The notes under the pieces: generated by a model
Told to the model about the DNA's origin: nothing
What the model saw: only the letters and a program-made list of their open reading frames with translations
Databases searched by the model: none
Source of the DNA: Monocercomonoides exilis
Lineage: Eukaryota; Preaxostyla; Oxymonadida; Polymastigidae
Assembly: GCA_001643675.2 (NCBI GenBank)
Contig: LSRY02000005.1
Location: 746,501 to 810,500 of the forward strand
Direction: 5' to 3'
DNA: 64,000 nucleotides
Translations under genes and position numbers: made by a program
In this document: piece by piece, positions 21,826 to 33,973 of the stretch
Layout: every line of letters starts with the position of its first letter
Position numbering within the stretch: the stretch's first letter is position 1

Positions 21826-24127
21826 ATGCGAACAATGAAATCGTATGGACGTTTTTCTCAATTGAAGTCTGCTCCTGAAGAAAAATCGACAAAACTTTCG
21901 CGCAACTCAACAATATTACCATCAAACTCGAAAGACAATGCTTCAAATAACGAAAAAGTTGATCCTCGCCTTTCACCGAGATTTCATAGATTTACAAGAA
22001 CAAGAGTTTGCACAATTTTGCTGAATTACAAATAACAATATTTTTTTAATATTCTTAAACAACAATTTCCAAAGACACTAAGAACAATTTCCAGAATCAA
22101 CATATCACTGTCCGAGAGACTTTCATTTTTATTTTTTGTTCTATTTATGTGTGCAACGGAGTGGATATTTCTTTGTCGACCAAGTTGGCTCCCGATAGTT
22201 TACGTTCTAGTCATGATTCCAGTATGAGCATCGCTTTTTACTTTCAATTTTGTAATGTTGTTATTTTAATATCATCAATTCGTTCACGCTTGGCTTTCTG
22301 AACATTTGTCAATAAAAAATATATTTCAAATTTATTTTTCAGTTAGTCTTAGGAAGGATATTCTATTATCATCATAGAAAAGTGTGCAACATTTTGTTTA
22401 TAAACAGAAACTTAATTCATTTTATTCGACAAACCAAACTTCATTTGAAAATTTGCAATTAACATTAAAATAGGCACATTTTTATCTTTTGGATTATTGC
22501 TACTTCGGAAATGGAGTTCTGGTTTTCTTTTTATTCGTATTTCCGACATCCAGACTGCTTTGGGAATGTTGCTTTTTATCCGCATCTGGCCCTCTTCTTT
22601 CGGCCATTATAACTTGGAGAAATTCGCTGGTGTTCCATTCTTTTGACAAAATGATCTCTGGTTTGACATTCACATACCTTTTTTAAATATTAATATTTAT
22701 CAACCATTTATTTTTCCTTATTTAATGAATGATTTATGCCTTTTTTTAATTGTCATTCAAATTTTTTTGAACAGTTTGCCTTCACTTCTTCCCTCCGCTT
22801 GTTGTCTACTCACTCCGCTGGATCAACAAAGACTATGCTTCCATTACTCAGCCATTCACCCCATTCACTTCAGAAAACCAGCCTTTAACAGCTTCTTCCC
22901 TCCGCTCCGTCCTCTTTTATTCATTTAAGCATTCACCCCCGCTGCCAATGGAGTCTTCTTGCACATCGCCGCTTCCTTTCTCCATCTCTCTGCGTGGCTT
23001 CTTTCTCCACCTCCTCCTCTATTTTGTGTGGCAGATCTCTTATTACGTGAAGGTGATGCTGATCGATGCCAGATACCTCGAACAGCACCAGGAGTTCGTC
23101 TTTTCTGAGCGCAAACTCACAAACAGACTGAAAACAGGCTCTTTCTTGTACAAACTGTACTTTGAGTGGTCGCATTCACGCTGGGTGAAGGGAACGTGGT
23201 ACACATGTTTGATTCAGTTATTGCTTTTCTTATCAAGTTAAATATTGTTTCTTTCGTTGAAACAACTTTTCTTTCTTTCCTTCACATTTTTCTTCAATTT
23301 TGGCCTTTTTTATTCAAAACATTTTATCCTTTCATCTGTTAGTGTGCCAATTTGTGTTCACTTTTCTAACAACACTGCCTGGAATTCTGATGTTCCAGTC
23401 TTTCTTCTTCCACACGCTTGCTATTTTGTTTGGGTTGGCTGTGGCAACTTGGAATGGCGCAAACTTTTACATTGCAAGGATCATCAAGGCAAAAGCAGAC
23501 AAGCCGGCTTCATCGTCTTCTTCCACTGCAGCAACGTCTAGTTCACTGCCTTCGTCTTCCTCTTCAACATCTTCCTCCTCAGCAACAACTTCGCAACCGA
23601 CAGCTCTTCTTTCTTCTGCTTCTGTATCGACTGCTCATCCCATTCAGAGCAGAACAGATTCGAGTGCTGAAAGAGCAGCTTCAATGGACGCATCAACAGA
23701 CACATCCGACTTGGAGCTTCTATCTTCTCCTTCTTCCTCTCTTTCTCTTTCTTCCCCTTCACCTTCTCTTTCTCCTTCTCATGACACATCCAACCTTTAC
23801 GTCACATTCACTGCTGCTGATCATCCGCCATATTTGATGCCTTACCCTTTGTCTTCACTTCCCTTTGTGGGCAACAGCCTTTCGCCTGGTCTTGATGTGT
23901 TCCCAGCTGGTAGCACGGGGCAAGGAGAAGGCATGAGTGGATTAGCCAGATCGCAATACTACTTCTCTGCATATAGCGAAGATGACACAGACAGAAGCGA
24001 TGGGTTCAGTGACAATGAAGACACAGAGGCTACCAGAGACACAGAAACTGGATCAGAATTTGAGGAAGAGGAGCAGAAGACTGAACAAGATAAAAGCGAA
24101 GGAGAAATGAACACACAAAATGAATAA
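21826..24127 (+). CDS. GPC1: Glycerophosphocholine acyltransferase 1-like (GPC1/DUF2838, six exons)
   Basis: Exons 21826-22005, 22075-22221, 22343-22381, 22474-22660, 22775-23206 and 23343-24127 join in frame to about 589 aa. The multi-pass membrane core carries family motifs across exon joins: HFYLLDYCYFGNGVLVFF (about residue 124), FPTSRLLWECCF, the block WRNSLVFHSFDKMIS and, after the intron, VCLHFFPPLVVYSLRW, then FLHLLLYFVWQISYYVKV and, in the last exon, FTFLTTLPGILMF and VATWNGANFYIA. GPC1 enzymes acylate glycerophosphocholine to lyso-PC using acyl-CoA in the ER membrane. The C-terminal about 200 residues are Ser-rich then acidic and likely cytosolic. Membrane helices and the family motifs are seen; the activity is inferred. 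One exon of only 39 nt is present. Confidence 0.85.
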
Positions 24128-24728
24128 TTTTATTCAATGTTAACAAAGTCAATTATGTTTTTATATTCACATACATTTTTTTGGCTGTTTGTTTGATTGT
24201 CAGTTTTTGATTTTTATTTGTTCTTATTTTTAATTTTCCTCTGTTAAAAATGTATCATGAGTTCTTGAAAACAGAAATTTGAGCATTTATTTATTTTTTT
24301 AAATATAAAATTGATAAAAATAAAAGAAGGCAAATTCTTTTTTAAAAAAAGAAATGAGAATTATTTTGTATCGTAAAAAGAGCAACATTGAAAACAAAAT
24401 GAATTGAAATTGCGATTGCCTTATTATTTTATTTTTTTTTTTTTCCTTTCAGGTTTATAGCATTTCATAAAGTCATTCACAGAAATGCCCTCAACAAAAA
24501 ACAATTACAGAAGATGAAATCAGAAAGAAATACTCCTCCATAATAGTTCAACAGAAGAATTTATAACAAAATAAAAATGCTTAATCCCCAAATACAGGCA
24601 AACTAAAAAACAAATGAAAATTTTTTCTCAACGTGTAAAAATTATTCATAAGCAGCCTTCTCAAATAAACAGCACTTGCATACTTAGCTGATATCCTTGT
24701 AACAAAGTTACAAGGAATTTATATGAAA
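24128..24728. other. AT-rich convergent spacer, nothing recognised
   Basis: About 600 nt between the 3' ends of the GPC1-like and RBR genes. It consists of A/T runs and short meaningless ORFs, with no RNA gene or repeat. Confidence 0.5.
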
Positions 24729-25839
24729 TTATTTATTCTCTGCTTTTTCTTTCGCTTCCTGCTCTTTTGTATCCACAACTGTCCCAATCGGCCCGTCTGT
24801 CCCCGGTTCATTCAGCACAAACGAGAAAGATGCAAATTCCGGATTCCTCCGCTTCCACTCCTTCTCCGCCTGCACAATCACCCTCTTCTGCCTAATCGAC
24901 GCGATCTCCGACTCCTTGCAGAAGAGCGGGCAGCCCATGTCTGCAAAGTGCTGGTACGGATTCGGCAGCGGGCAAGCCTGCCCACACACATAGCAAAAAC
25001 ACACACGACACTCACACATCAGCCGGTTGCAGCCAGCCTTGTTGACTGCAGGCTTCTTGCAGTTCGGACAGCTCGGCTTCGCCACAAACGAGCGGAACTT
25101 GTTCTCCACTGCCTGGAAGAGCGAGCGCCTGGCCCAGTCATCCATCTCCTTGCAGTGGAGCGGCAGATGGCTGTCCTTTCGGCACTTCAGACAGGACACA
25201 CGCCGGCACGACGGATGAGCACAGCGCATCTCAATTCTCGACTCGTCGTCCACTTCGCACATGTAGTTGCAGAACGGACACTGCACAAGATTCGCTATTC
25301 CTGCCGCTCGCAGCTCGGCAGCCTGACGCAGCTGGCTCAGCGTCTCTACTTCGCTGCGAGGAAGGATCTCGCTGTAGAAATAGTCAGGGTATGTCCCACG
25401 GCACCGGATGAGGAGGCAGCTGTTGGAGGCAGGCAGGGAGGATGGTAAGGCGCTTGAAGACGAAGGGGTAGAAGAGGAAGAAGGAACAGAAGAGGAAGAA
25501 GGCACAGACGAAGAAGAAGCCCGTGCCTCGTCGTGCTCATTAGTCTGTGAAGTGATTGTGCGCACTGCCACTCTTGTCTCCTCGTCCTCTTCGCACTCCT
25601 CGTCCTTCGTTTCCTCTTCTTTGTCCACCCAGCACGAGCACCGCACGTCGCATGCCCCGCGGCGCAGGGCTATCCGGGCGCGCTTGATGGCACAGAACGG
25701 ACAGCCGAGATGCGAGTGGCGGTGGCAGAGGAGCATCTCTTCAGCATCCAGCTCGCTGTGGCAGCGAACACAGCATAGAGGATAATCAGATAGAATGCAC
25801 ATCGAGGAAGAAGAGGAAGAAGAAGATGAGCTTGAAGAA

Positions 25840-25871
<32 letters not shown>

Positions 25872-26954
25872 AGGAATGGTTTGCTCCGCATCTGTTGAAG
25901 AATGTTGGGCTTCATCATCTTTTTCTTTGTCTTCCTTTGGAGCCAAATCTTCTTCAATTGCACTTATTTCCTTTTCAACGCTTTCTGTTTCTTCTTTTTT
26001 GTCTTCTTTCCCATCTTTTGAAAGCTCTGTTGTTGTTGAATCTTTATTAGTTGTTGTATCATCTACCAACTGAACAGCCAGCAACTTTTGCTTTCGCTTC
26101 GTAAGGGCTTCAAGAATGGAATTGTTTATGTCAATTTGTCTCAGAACATATTTCATTTCTTCACCAAAAATCGGATCGGCAGCGACCTCGTTTTCGCTTG
26201 GTGGTTGATCATTGCGTGGAAGAGGAAGAATTGGAGAAGAATCTGCTTTTAGAGTCACTTTATCCAAGAAAAAAATCAAATTATCATCAAAATATTGCCA
26301 TGTAGGATAAAGATGAAATTTGAATTGTTGCAATGACTTCATTAAAAATGGAATTGGAATTCGCGGATAAATTGTAGAAATGAATCTTAAACATAACTGT
26401 TTGTATGATGGTTGGACATCTTCATCATAATTTGAAAAGTCCCTACTTGGTGGTGCTTCTTTTGGAGCTTCAAATACTTCTCGCGGATATTCTCCATTCA
26501 TTTCTATTATGCGTTCGATAAGTTCATCGGCTCTTTGAGGACGTGGTTTTTGCTTTTTCAATTCTTCGATAACAAACGATGTCGATACATCCCCAAAAAT
26601 AGAGCAAACAGTTTCTACATCTTTTTCCAGTTGTTGATCGTAATCTTCATTTGCTGGATTTTCTTCCTCATAAGTACCTAGAGACGCCATAATCGCTTGT
26701 TGAAGCATTTCTTCTTCTTCTTTGTCAATATCGCTTTGCGACTTTTTTTGAAGTTGCGCTGGAATGCCAGGTTTAAAAGTATGCAATGGAAGAGCGTTAT
26801 CATGATTTGGAATCTGAGGTAATGGATCATTTTGAGTTGTTTTGGAATGAATGTTTGGAGATAAATCATCTTTTAAATCAATCAAATCAGTTCCACTATC
26901 TGTAAACTCCTCTTCCATCTCGTCTTCATCATCAATATCAATATTTAGACTCAT
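24729..26954 (-). CDS. RNF216-like RBR E3 ubiquitin ligase with UIM
   Basis: A 741-aa single exon. The N-terminus is acidic. EEMLQQAIMASLGTYEEE (about 73-90) has the Ala-x-x-Ser core of a ubiquitin-interacting motif, followed by a helical segment that could bind ubiquitin. The RBR module begins with RING1 Cys pairs (CVRCHSELD at about 393, then CPFCAI, CDVRCSCW). It continues through an IBR (VQCPFCNYMC ... CAHPSCRRVSCLKCRKDSHLPLHC) to RING2 (CPNCKKPAVNKAGCNRLMC, then CRVCFCYVC) near 626. The GCNRLMC segment contains the presumed catalytic Cys and closely resembles RNF216 (TRIAD3). RBR ligases pass ubiquitin through this Cys. A Ser run of about 21 and acidic loops sit within the RING1 region. 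It is divergent from the PLRG1 gene, 165 bp away. Confidence 0.85.
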
Positions 26955-27119
26955 TTATATCGAAAATATTCTCCAAGTATCACTAAAAAATATAATATGG
27001 TTACTAGAATTTTGCAACTGTGAACGTTTCCATAAAAGAAACGCCTTGAATAAATTAATAAGAAACAATAACAAAATGAATCTAAAATGATTTGATCGTT
27101 AATATAATATTTTTTTCAA

Positions 27120-28187
27120 ATGTCTGTCACTTCTTCTTCTGTTTTATCGACAGCGCATTTGTTGAAGTTGTCAACAAATGCTTTATTCCAACCAAATTTA
27201 GTTTCCAATATATTCGCCCCCAACGAAACCTTGTTTGCGTTCTTTGATTTTATTATTATTGTGAAAGACTTTTAATTACTTTTAATTGAAATCTAACAAA
27301 ATATTTTTAACTAATTTACATAAAGAGGAAACTTTCTAATAAAAAATAAAATTGAAGCCGATTATTCAGACGTTGTTGCTCCAGAACAGAATGAAAAAGC
27401 TCAGCAAACTTCGACTTCAATTGTGCTTGCCAGGTATTTCATCGTATTTGTTTCATGTAATTTTACAAAAATAAACCGTTTTCTATTTTTTTAATTTTAA
27501 TTCTGTTTTTCATTTTGAAGTTCAACTACATCTTCTCAATCAGCTGCTGATCATTCTCATCATTTTGATTCAAAAACTGCAATAGCCATAAGAGCAGCAA
27601 CAAAATCACTTTCATCTTCAAAAGTGGATCCACCTGTATTTCATCCTCATTGGAAACTTATCAGAGTTTTATCTGGCCATGATGGATGGGTTAGAACAGT
27701 AGCTGTTGAGCCAAACAATGAATGGTTTGCAACAGGATCAAACGATCGAGCAATAAAGATTTGGTCCATGACAACTGGAGTGCTGAAATTAACACTAGCG
27801 AATCATATATCAGCGGTAACAGGATTAGAAGTGTCAAGCCGTCATCCATATTTATTTTCTTGTGGAGAGGATAAAAAGGTTTTATGCTGGGATCTTGAGC
27901 AAAACAAAGTTGTGCGACATTACCATGGCCATCACAGCGGAGTGTTTTGTTTGAGTGTTCATCCATCTCTCGATTTGCTTGTTACCGGAGGAAGGGATTC
28001 AGCAGCACGTGTGTGGGATATAAGAACGAAAATGGAAGTTCTTCAACTTTCTGGTCATTCAAACACAGTGATGTCGCTAATCACACAGAATGCGTATGCG
28101 TACGAACTTGTTTTGAAAAACTTATTGAAAGAAAAATAAGTTTTAAGGGAAAGTTACAAAGAAGAGAACTCTTTTATTTATATTTGT

Positions 28188-28229
<42 letters not shown>

Positions 28230-29302
28230 AAAATGGTTATTTTTTGAAAATTCATTCTATTGTGAAATTAATGCAATTTTAAAATTTCATTTGCTTTTAT
28301 TTATATTATCACCACAAAAATTTATTTCAGATCGCCTCATGTTATCACAGGTGGAGCAGATTCAACAATTCGTCTCTGGGATTTGAGAAAGGCAGAACGC
28401 CCACTTGACCAACTGACATATCACAAGAAATCTGTAAGGTTTCTGTCTTGATTTATTGCCTAATTTTTATTCTTTCTTAACATTTTCAAAATTATATGCA
28501 TATTTTCATTCTTATAACCATTTTTATCTTCTGTTTTCAATGATATGATAAAATGCTTGCAACAAAATATTTGATGATTTCCAGAGCCTTGTGCCGTCAT
28601 CCATATCAATTCACGTTTGTTTCTGGCGGACAAGACAATGTGAAGAAGTATTCATTTGAAGGTCCAACGTTCCTCGGAAATTTGGACAATGCAGGAACAA
28701 GAATTAACAGTCTGTCGATTAATCCAGAACTGGAATCTATCACTTCAGCATCGCCTTCATCTGACTCGCTTTCTTCTGATTCTTCTTCTTCTTCTTCTTC
28801 TTCTTTGGAATTATCGTTAAAATCTTCTTCTGCATCAACTGTGGTGAGTGGAGGTGTACTCGCTGGTGGATGTTCTGATGGATCTGTCGCCTTTTGGGAT
28901 TGGAGAACTGGCTATCTCTTTCAGAAGATTCGTCCACCTGTTCAAGTTGGTTCATTGGAAAGTGAGGTTTGTAACATTAAGCAAAAATACATTGATATAT
29001 TTTTATATACTTAAACGATTCTCTATGATTTTATTTTTATGATTTTTGATTTTTCACATTGCATCTTTCATATGCATAAACTTCCGCTCATTCATATATC
29101 TGCGTTTCAATTTTTTTATCTGAATATATCCAACATTTGCGAATGAATTTTGCAGTATGGCGTTGAATGTGTCACTTTTGATAAGTCAGGAACAAGATTA
29201 ATTACTACCAATGATGATAAGACAATTAAGATCTTTGGAGAAGACCCTGATTCCAGCCCTGCTACTGATCCTATCACATGGACTCCTTCAAAGCCAAAAT
29301 GA
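27120..29302 (+). CDS. PRP46: PLRG1/Prp46 spliceosomal WD40 protein (six exons)
   Basis: Exons 27120-27232, 27326-27433, 27521-28093, 28331-28438, 28585-28966 and 29156-29302 join to about 476 aa. Seven WD repeats are readable. [19 protein letters not shown] opens the propeller, followed by [82 protein letters not shown] and [19 protein letters not shown]. The tail ends [11 protein letters not shown]. This matches pleiotropic regulator 1 (Prp46), a core subunit of the Prp19/NineTeen complex of the spliceosome, consistent with the intron-rich genome. The exon 1/2 join uses the acceptor after 27325 because the later AG at 27357 breaks the frame. A short Ser run is inserted before the sixth repeat. 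Confidence 0.87.
28189..28228 (+). repeat. 40-nt poly(T) homopolymer in PRP46 intron
   Basis: An uninterrupted run of about 40 T lies inside the 237-nt third intron of the PLRG1/Prp46 gene, about 100 nt upstream of its acceptor. Its length may be affected by sequencing error. Confidence 0.9.
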
Positions 29303-29602
29303 TTGTTTTTTTCTAATCTTTTTTTCTTATTCTTATTCTTCTTATTCAAATTTGCTTTTTGATAGAATTCCTTTGGAGAAATGCTCATTTCACTTTTCTT
29401 TCACCTCATGTCAAAAAATTGAGATGCCAACAAAGCATCACACAAAAAATGAATATTGTTTTTGTTTGTAACAGGCATTTTTTTAAAATTTTTCACCGAA
29501 AAAAGCAAAATAATTAGAATACAAACAACTCAATAAGTTAATACTTAATTGAAGACTCGGGTATCAAAAAGTCAAATAAAAAGGTTATCAATAGCAACAC
29601 TA
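29303..29602. other. Convergent spacer, nothing recognised
   Basis: 300 nt between the 3' ends of the PRP46 and WAPL genes. It is AT-rich, with no motif or RNA gene seen. Confidence 0.5.
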
Positions 29603-32600
29603 TCATTTCGAGCCTGCAATCATTTCTGATTCGATATCTTTTAGCCTCATAAGATTTGCAATTGAATCCGAAAAGCAGCTGTTTATTTTGAGTGTGGAGA
29701 TGCCCAAAGCATTGTGAAGGACAAAGAAGTCTGTAACAATCGAATGGAGTGAAGAAGAAGGGGAACGCGGTTTTGATTCGGGCGAATCTTTGTCCGATGC
29801 TTGGATAACAACAGAATGCGTAGTGCTTTGAGAAGAAGAAGAGGAGGAAGAAGAAGAATCTGAGTGAGTTACCAATAAAGTGAATGTCGCAGGTGCATTG
29901 ATTGTCAAAGTCTGCAAGGATGAGCACAACTGCCTTAGAGCATCGTTATCTAATGGCTGAAGAAGAATTCCAAAAAGAAGGGCCGTATAAGACGACAGAA
30001 CGCGTTCCTCTTCTCCAATTTCTTTTCCCTCAGGGCACAATGCAATTGAAGCCAACAACATTAAAAATGGATATGGCATGTGCAAATATGTTTCTTGGTC
30101 ATCATCATCAGTTGAACTGTTCTTTTTTCCTTTCTTGTAACCAGAATCGACATCACCATTCCCAAAATATGCCATCAGTTTTCTCAAATAATCTGAAATA
30201 GTTGCAATATTTATCAGAGCTGCAACAATGCTAATGCGAATATCAAATGATTGTGATAATTGAGAGCTTTGTTCTTTTTCTGTATTTGAATGCATTTTAT
30301 CTTGTTGAGAAGATCCCCAAAAAGATGAATCCGAAGTTAGACGCAAATGTGGAAGAGGAGATACAGGTGACAAATAATAAATGAAAAGCAAAAGAAGTAA
30401 TGAAGGCTGTGCATTTGCTGTATCCATTATTTTTCCTGATTTACCGTAAGGAATAAGTTCAGAATTGCAAATGGACAATTTATTGAAATACTGTAATTCT
30501 TTATTAAGAAGTGAATTTAGAGTTTTAGTGCCTTCTGAACTTTGACTCGAGAAAATGTGGATTAATGTTTGTTCATTCAATGAATGAGTCATGTTTACAA
30601 GCAAGCGCACTCCACACAAAACTGAGCTTAATGGAATAAAAGGAGTTTTTCCAGCCTTTCCGAATGAGCGCGAATCTGAAAGAACATTTTCATGTTCTTC
30701 CTTTGCTTTTGAATTGAGAACAGAGAAATTGAACGATTTCACTTTATCTTCTTTTTCACTCAATTTTTCATCTTCCTCGATTCGCATTCTTTTTTTTGAT
30801 CGAGACTTTGCTGTATCGGATGCTAATGGAAGCTGTTTAACTTCAACAATATCTGGACTTATGGATTCTGTGCTTGAACATGATTGTGACTGGCTTTCAT
30901 TTTCTGTCATTTCTTCAATCAAAATACTTGATTTTTGTTTTTTCGTTTCAGAATTTCGCGATTCATCATTTATAGAAGAATGAAAACGGATAAGTGACTT
31001 TTGAATAACAGCGGCTGAAAGAAGAAGAGATTCAACAAACGACGCACACGCAATCCATTTCCCAAGCTCAGTCTGATTAAAAGCTGTTGATGAACCACTG
31101 CTATGCAATTTGCTAAAAGAACTTTGATTTTTGTCAGGAGAACTCAGAGAATCTGAAGCATGCAAGATCCTACGCGCGTGAGAAGATAACATCAATTCGC
31201 AAACTTCAAACAGCATTTCAACCACAGAAAGATTTGACTGCTTAATAAAAGGAATCGAGCCTAATCCATAAATAGTTCGATATAAAGTCTGATTACTTCG
31301 TCTGTTGTATGCTGATAGCGAAAGCTGAAGCCAGTTCGAAGAAGAAAACGAAATGAATTGCTCTGACTCCACAACGATAGTTGCATTGCTCAGTAAAGGA
31401 TTTAGTAGAAATGACATATATTCAATAATGTTTTTGTGGACATGTGGCTCAATTAAAGCAGTGCCTGCTTCTGTTCTCTGAAGATCCGTCGAGTCGCTTT
31501 CGACTGCTCCATCATCTGGTGCCATCAAGCTCAAAAGGCGGAAGTCCGGCCTATCCAATCTCTGAGTGTATTCATACTGTGTTTGCGATTGCTCATCGAT
31601 TCCAGTTGATGGCATTAATTGCTGCTTCTTTTCTGAAACGACTGAAAGTGTTTGACAGCAAAGCAAAAATAAAGCAGAAAAGCCAGAAATGTCGCGTTCA
31701 TCATGTGAAATGTGCTGTTCGGACTGATTTTTACTCTTTTTCGGATTCTTTGTCTGTTTTATTGTTAGCTCCTGCTTTTGATGTAACACAGAAAATGATT
31801 TAGATTGAATCATCGGTCGTTTTTGTTCGGCTTTCTCTTTTTCTACCAGCAAAGAGACAAATGAGTTGAATGAAGTGGGAAACAGTGAAGAGAATGGAAG
31901 AGAATGAGATGGATTTGAAGTGATGGTGCGAATTGTCGGTTGTGAAGTGTTTAAAATGGAAGAAAGACGCTCAAAAGAAAGAAATGGGGTCGGTTTGGTT
32001 GAAGTGGTGACATGTTTTGGTGATGCTTCCAAAGATACAGCATCTTCGATGTGAATTTGAGAGACTAATGGATTGCAGAGGAGACGAAGAAGTGCATCAA
32101 CGATGTCGAATGAAGGTGGAACAGGTGAAGATGGTGGAGATCCAAAAGAAAGTACAGACGATGATTGTGCAGACGGGAAAAGAAGATATACAAACATGCT
32201 GTCCTGAGCTATAAAGAGAATGATCATCAAAGAAATTGCAAGAATTTCTCCGTCAATCTTGTTGCTCGGCTGCTTTTGTTGAACGCTGTCATCTTCTTTT
32301 TCTTTCTTGTTTTCCAATTGTATCGTACTGTTATTCATACAGTTTCTCTCTTCTTCCCAGCAATCCCACAGTCTTCGAATAATATTAATCGTTTCTGTAA
32401 GCATTTTTCTTCCTTTGAGCGCTGAATGATTATCGCTGCACAATAAAAATGACAGCAGATTTTTCCAACAGTTCCGCAGATGAGATTGAGAAAAAGAAGA
32501 AAATTTAAATGAATATGAAAATGAGGAGTCGAAAGAAAATGGTGATGAGGCTGGTGAAGGTTTTGGTGAATTCAGTCCAAAAGATGAGTTCGATTCAGAT

Positions 32601-33799
32601 GAATCGGAAGATGATGATGCACTCGAAGAACTATCACTTTCTGTAAATGATGATGAAATAGAATCGATAATAAATGTTATGTCCTCTGCTGCCACTGTTG
32701 ATGCACCTGATTGCTCTAGTGAATATCTCGAAGGCACCATCACTTTCCCTTCAAGCGCAGATGCATTAGCAGCTTTTTGCCTTCCTCTTTTCTTAGGCCC
32801 TTCAAGATTTGATGATTTCTTTTTGTTATTCTGTCCACTTTCTGCTGAAGCACTTTCAGTTTTGGTGCTTTCTTGTTCAAGTTGTGTTGCTGAAAAATCA
32901 TTCGAGTCAATGTTTAATTCGGCGTATCTATGCCAAACAGGAACACCTTCGCGGCTGCGTTTCACAGGTATTTTCTGCAAATTTTCATTTCTATTTTGCT
33001 CTAAACCAAACTTAGCGAATGATTGATCGCTGCGAAATCGTGTCTTTTCAGTTCGTTTGAATGCATTTGACGAGCATGGTTCAAACAGATCTCCTTTTTT
33101 ATCATCATTTTTGTTTTTTGACTGTTTTTGATTCGCTGAGAAAGGAGAAGAAATGTCTCTATTTGCAAAAATTGGAGGCAGAACTAAATCACCAATTGGA
33201 TCAAATTCGAATGAAATATTTCTTACAGAATCATCCTCTGAAGACAAAGCTTGGCTCGTATCTGGCCCATAAGTAGCCGTAGTGGAGTCGGCATTTTCAC
33301 TTTCTTCAGTCTGATTGCCATCGCTTCCAAATGAAAATAAATCAATTTCTTTCTTTGAATCACTTTTTGAAGAAGATTGCTGAACTAATTCCTTTTCTGC
33401 TTTTCCTTTTATCACATGTTTTTTCGATGATTTTTTGTAGGGCTCAGATGATTCATCTGTGGAATCTGAAATTGATGAAGACGAAAACAATCTATCAAGC
33501 TTTGTTATTTTATTTGTTGATGACTTTCTTTTAGGTGAAATCGATTGCTCATCTTTATCACACATTTGCTTTGAATTAGACTTTGTAATTTTGCTTGGTC
33601 GTGTAGGCTTTACCAAAATCTCAGTATTGAAAGATGTATCCAATATTGTTGGAGTGAACGTAAAGTCATCGGCAAGACTGTTACTGAGTTTTGCTTTACT
33701 TTTAACTTCCAAACTTGCGTTCGTTCTTGCTTCTTCCAACTCTTCGCGAATCTTTTCCCTGCTACTTCCATTTTGAGATTTCGTTTCTTTTTTTGACAT
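29603..33799 (-). CDS. WAPL: WAPL-like cohesin release factor
   Basis: A 1398-aa single exon. The N-terminal about 450 residues are charged, Ser-rich and likely disordered. The C-terminal half is helical, as in the WAPL domain. The best matches are VLCGVRLLVNMTHS (about 1050), FDIRISIVAALINIATISDY (about 1183, aligned with the conserved FDIR...GLLINLVE element) and RVLSSYTALLFGILLQ (about 1263, aligned with EAYTALLLAFL), followed by a terminal helix pair. WAPL removes cohesin from chromatin together with Pds5, so a nuclear chromatin role is inferred. Poly-Ser stretches interrupt the helical region. It is divergent from RAB3GAP1, 174 bp between starts. Sequence similarity is confined to a few motifs, so a profile search is needed to settle the family. 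Confidence 0.68.
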   Translation of the reverse strand: MSKKETKSQNGSSREKIREELEEARTNASLEVKSKAKLSNSLADDFTFTPTILDTSFNTEILVKPTRPSKITKSNSKQMCDKDEQSISPKRKSSTNKITKLDRLFSSSSISDSTDESSEPYKKSSKKHVIKGKAEKELVQQSSSKSDSKKEIDLFSFGSDGNQTEESENADSTTATYGPDTSQALSSEDDSVRNISFEFDPIGDLVLPPIFANRDISSPFSANQKQSKNKNDDKKGDLFEPCSSNAFKRTEKTRFRSDQSFAKFGLEQNRNENLQKIPVKRSREGVPVWHRYAELNIDSNDFSATQLEQESTKTESASAESGQNNKKKSSNLEGPKKRGRQKAANASALEGKVMVPSRYSLEQSGASTVAAEDITFIIDSISSSFTESDSSSSASSSSDSSESNSSFGLNSPKPSPASSPFSFDSSFSYSFKFSSFSQSHLRNCWKNLLSFLLCSDNHSALKGRKMLTETINIIRRLWDCWEEERNCMNNSTIQLENKKEKEDDSVQQKQPSNKIDGEILAISLMIILFIAQDSMFVYLLFPSAQSSSVLSFGSPPSSPVPPSFDIVDALLRLLCNPLVSQIHIEDAVSLEASPKHVTTSTKPTPFLSFERLSSILNTSQPTIRTITSNPSHSLPFSSLFPTSFNSFVSLLVEKEKAEQKRPMIQSKSFSVLHQKQELTIKQTKNPKKSKNQSEQHISHDERDISGFSALFLLCCQTLSVVSEKKQQLMPSTGIDEQSQTQYEYTQRLDRPDFRLLSLMAPDDGAVESDSTDLQRTEAGTALIEPHVHKNIIEYMSFLLNPLLSNATIVVESEQFISFSSSNWLQLSLSAYNRRSNQTLYRTIYGLGSIPFIKQSNLSVVEMLFEVCELMLSSHARRILHASDSLSSPDKNQSSFSKLHSSGSSTAFNQTELGKWIACASFVESLLLSAAVIQKSLIRFHSSINDESRNSETKKQKSSILIEEMTENESQSQSCSSTESISPDIVEVKQLPLASDTAKSRSKKRMRIEEDEKLSEKEDKVKSFNFSVLNSKAKEEHENVLSDSRSFGKAGKTPFIPLSSVLCGVRLLVNMTHSLNEQTLIHIFSSQSSEGTKTLNSLLNKELQYFNKLSICNSELIPYGKSGKIMDTANAQPSLLLLLFIYYLSPVSPLPHLRLTSDSSFWGSSQQDKMHSNTEKEQSSQLSQSFDIRISIVAALINIATISDYLRKLMAYFGNGDVDSGYKKGKKNSSTDDDDQETYLHMPYPFLMLLASIALCPEGKEIGEEERVLSSYTALLFGILLQPLDNDALRQLCSSLQTLTINAPATFTLLVTHSDSSSSSSSSSQSTTHSVVIQASDKDSPESKPRSPSSSLHSIVTDFFVLHNALGISTLKINSCFSDSIANLMRLKDIESEMIAGSK

Positions 33800-33973
33800 T
33801 GTTTTTGGAAAAGTAAATGCAGAAGCCGAGTTCTATATTAATGAATTTGAAATGTATGTTTTATAATTTTCTGATTGTTCTATTTTTCAATTTGCCTCTT
33901 CTTTTCAGAAAAGCGAAGAATTTGATTTGAGTTCTGGTATTATTTTGTTGCGGGTATATTTTGATCTTGGGAT

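Noticed and set aside
17417-24127. Alternative genetic code with TAA/TAG read as Gln, as in some oxymonads
   Set aside because: Genes end at in-frame TAA or TGA exactly where the homologous domains end, and Gln is encoded by CAA/CAG throughout.
27358-27433. Acceptor at 27357 for PRP46 exon 2
   Set aside because: Joining it to the GTTTG donor at 27233 shifts the frame and gives an early stop. The acceptor after 27325 keeps the frame to the WD40 domain.
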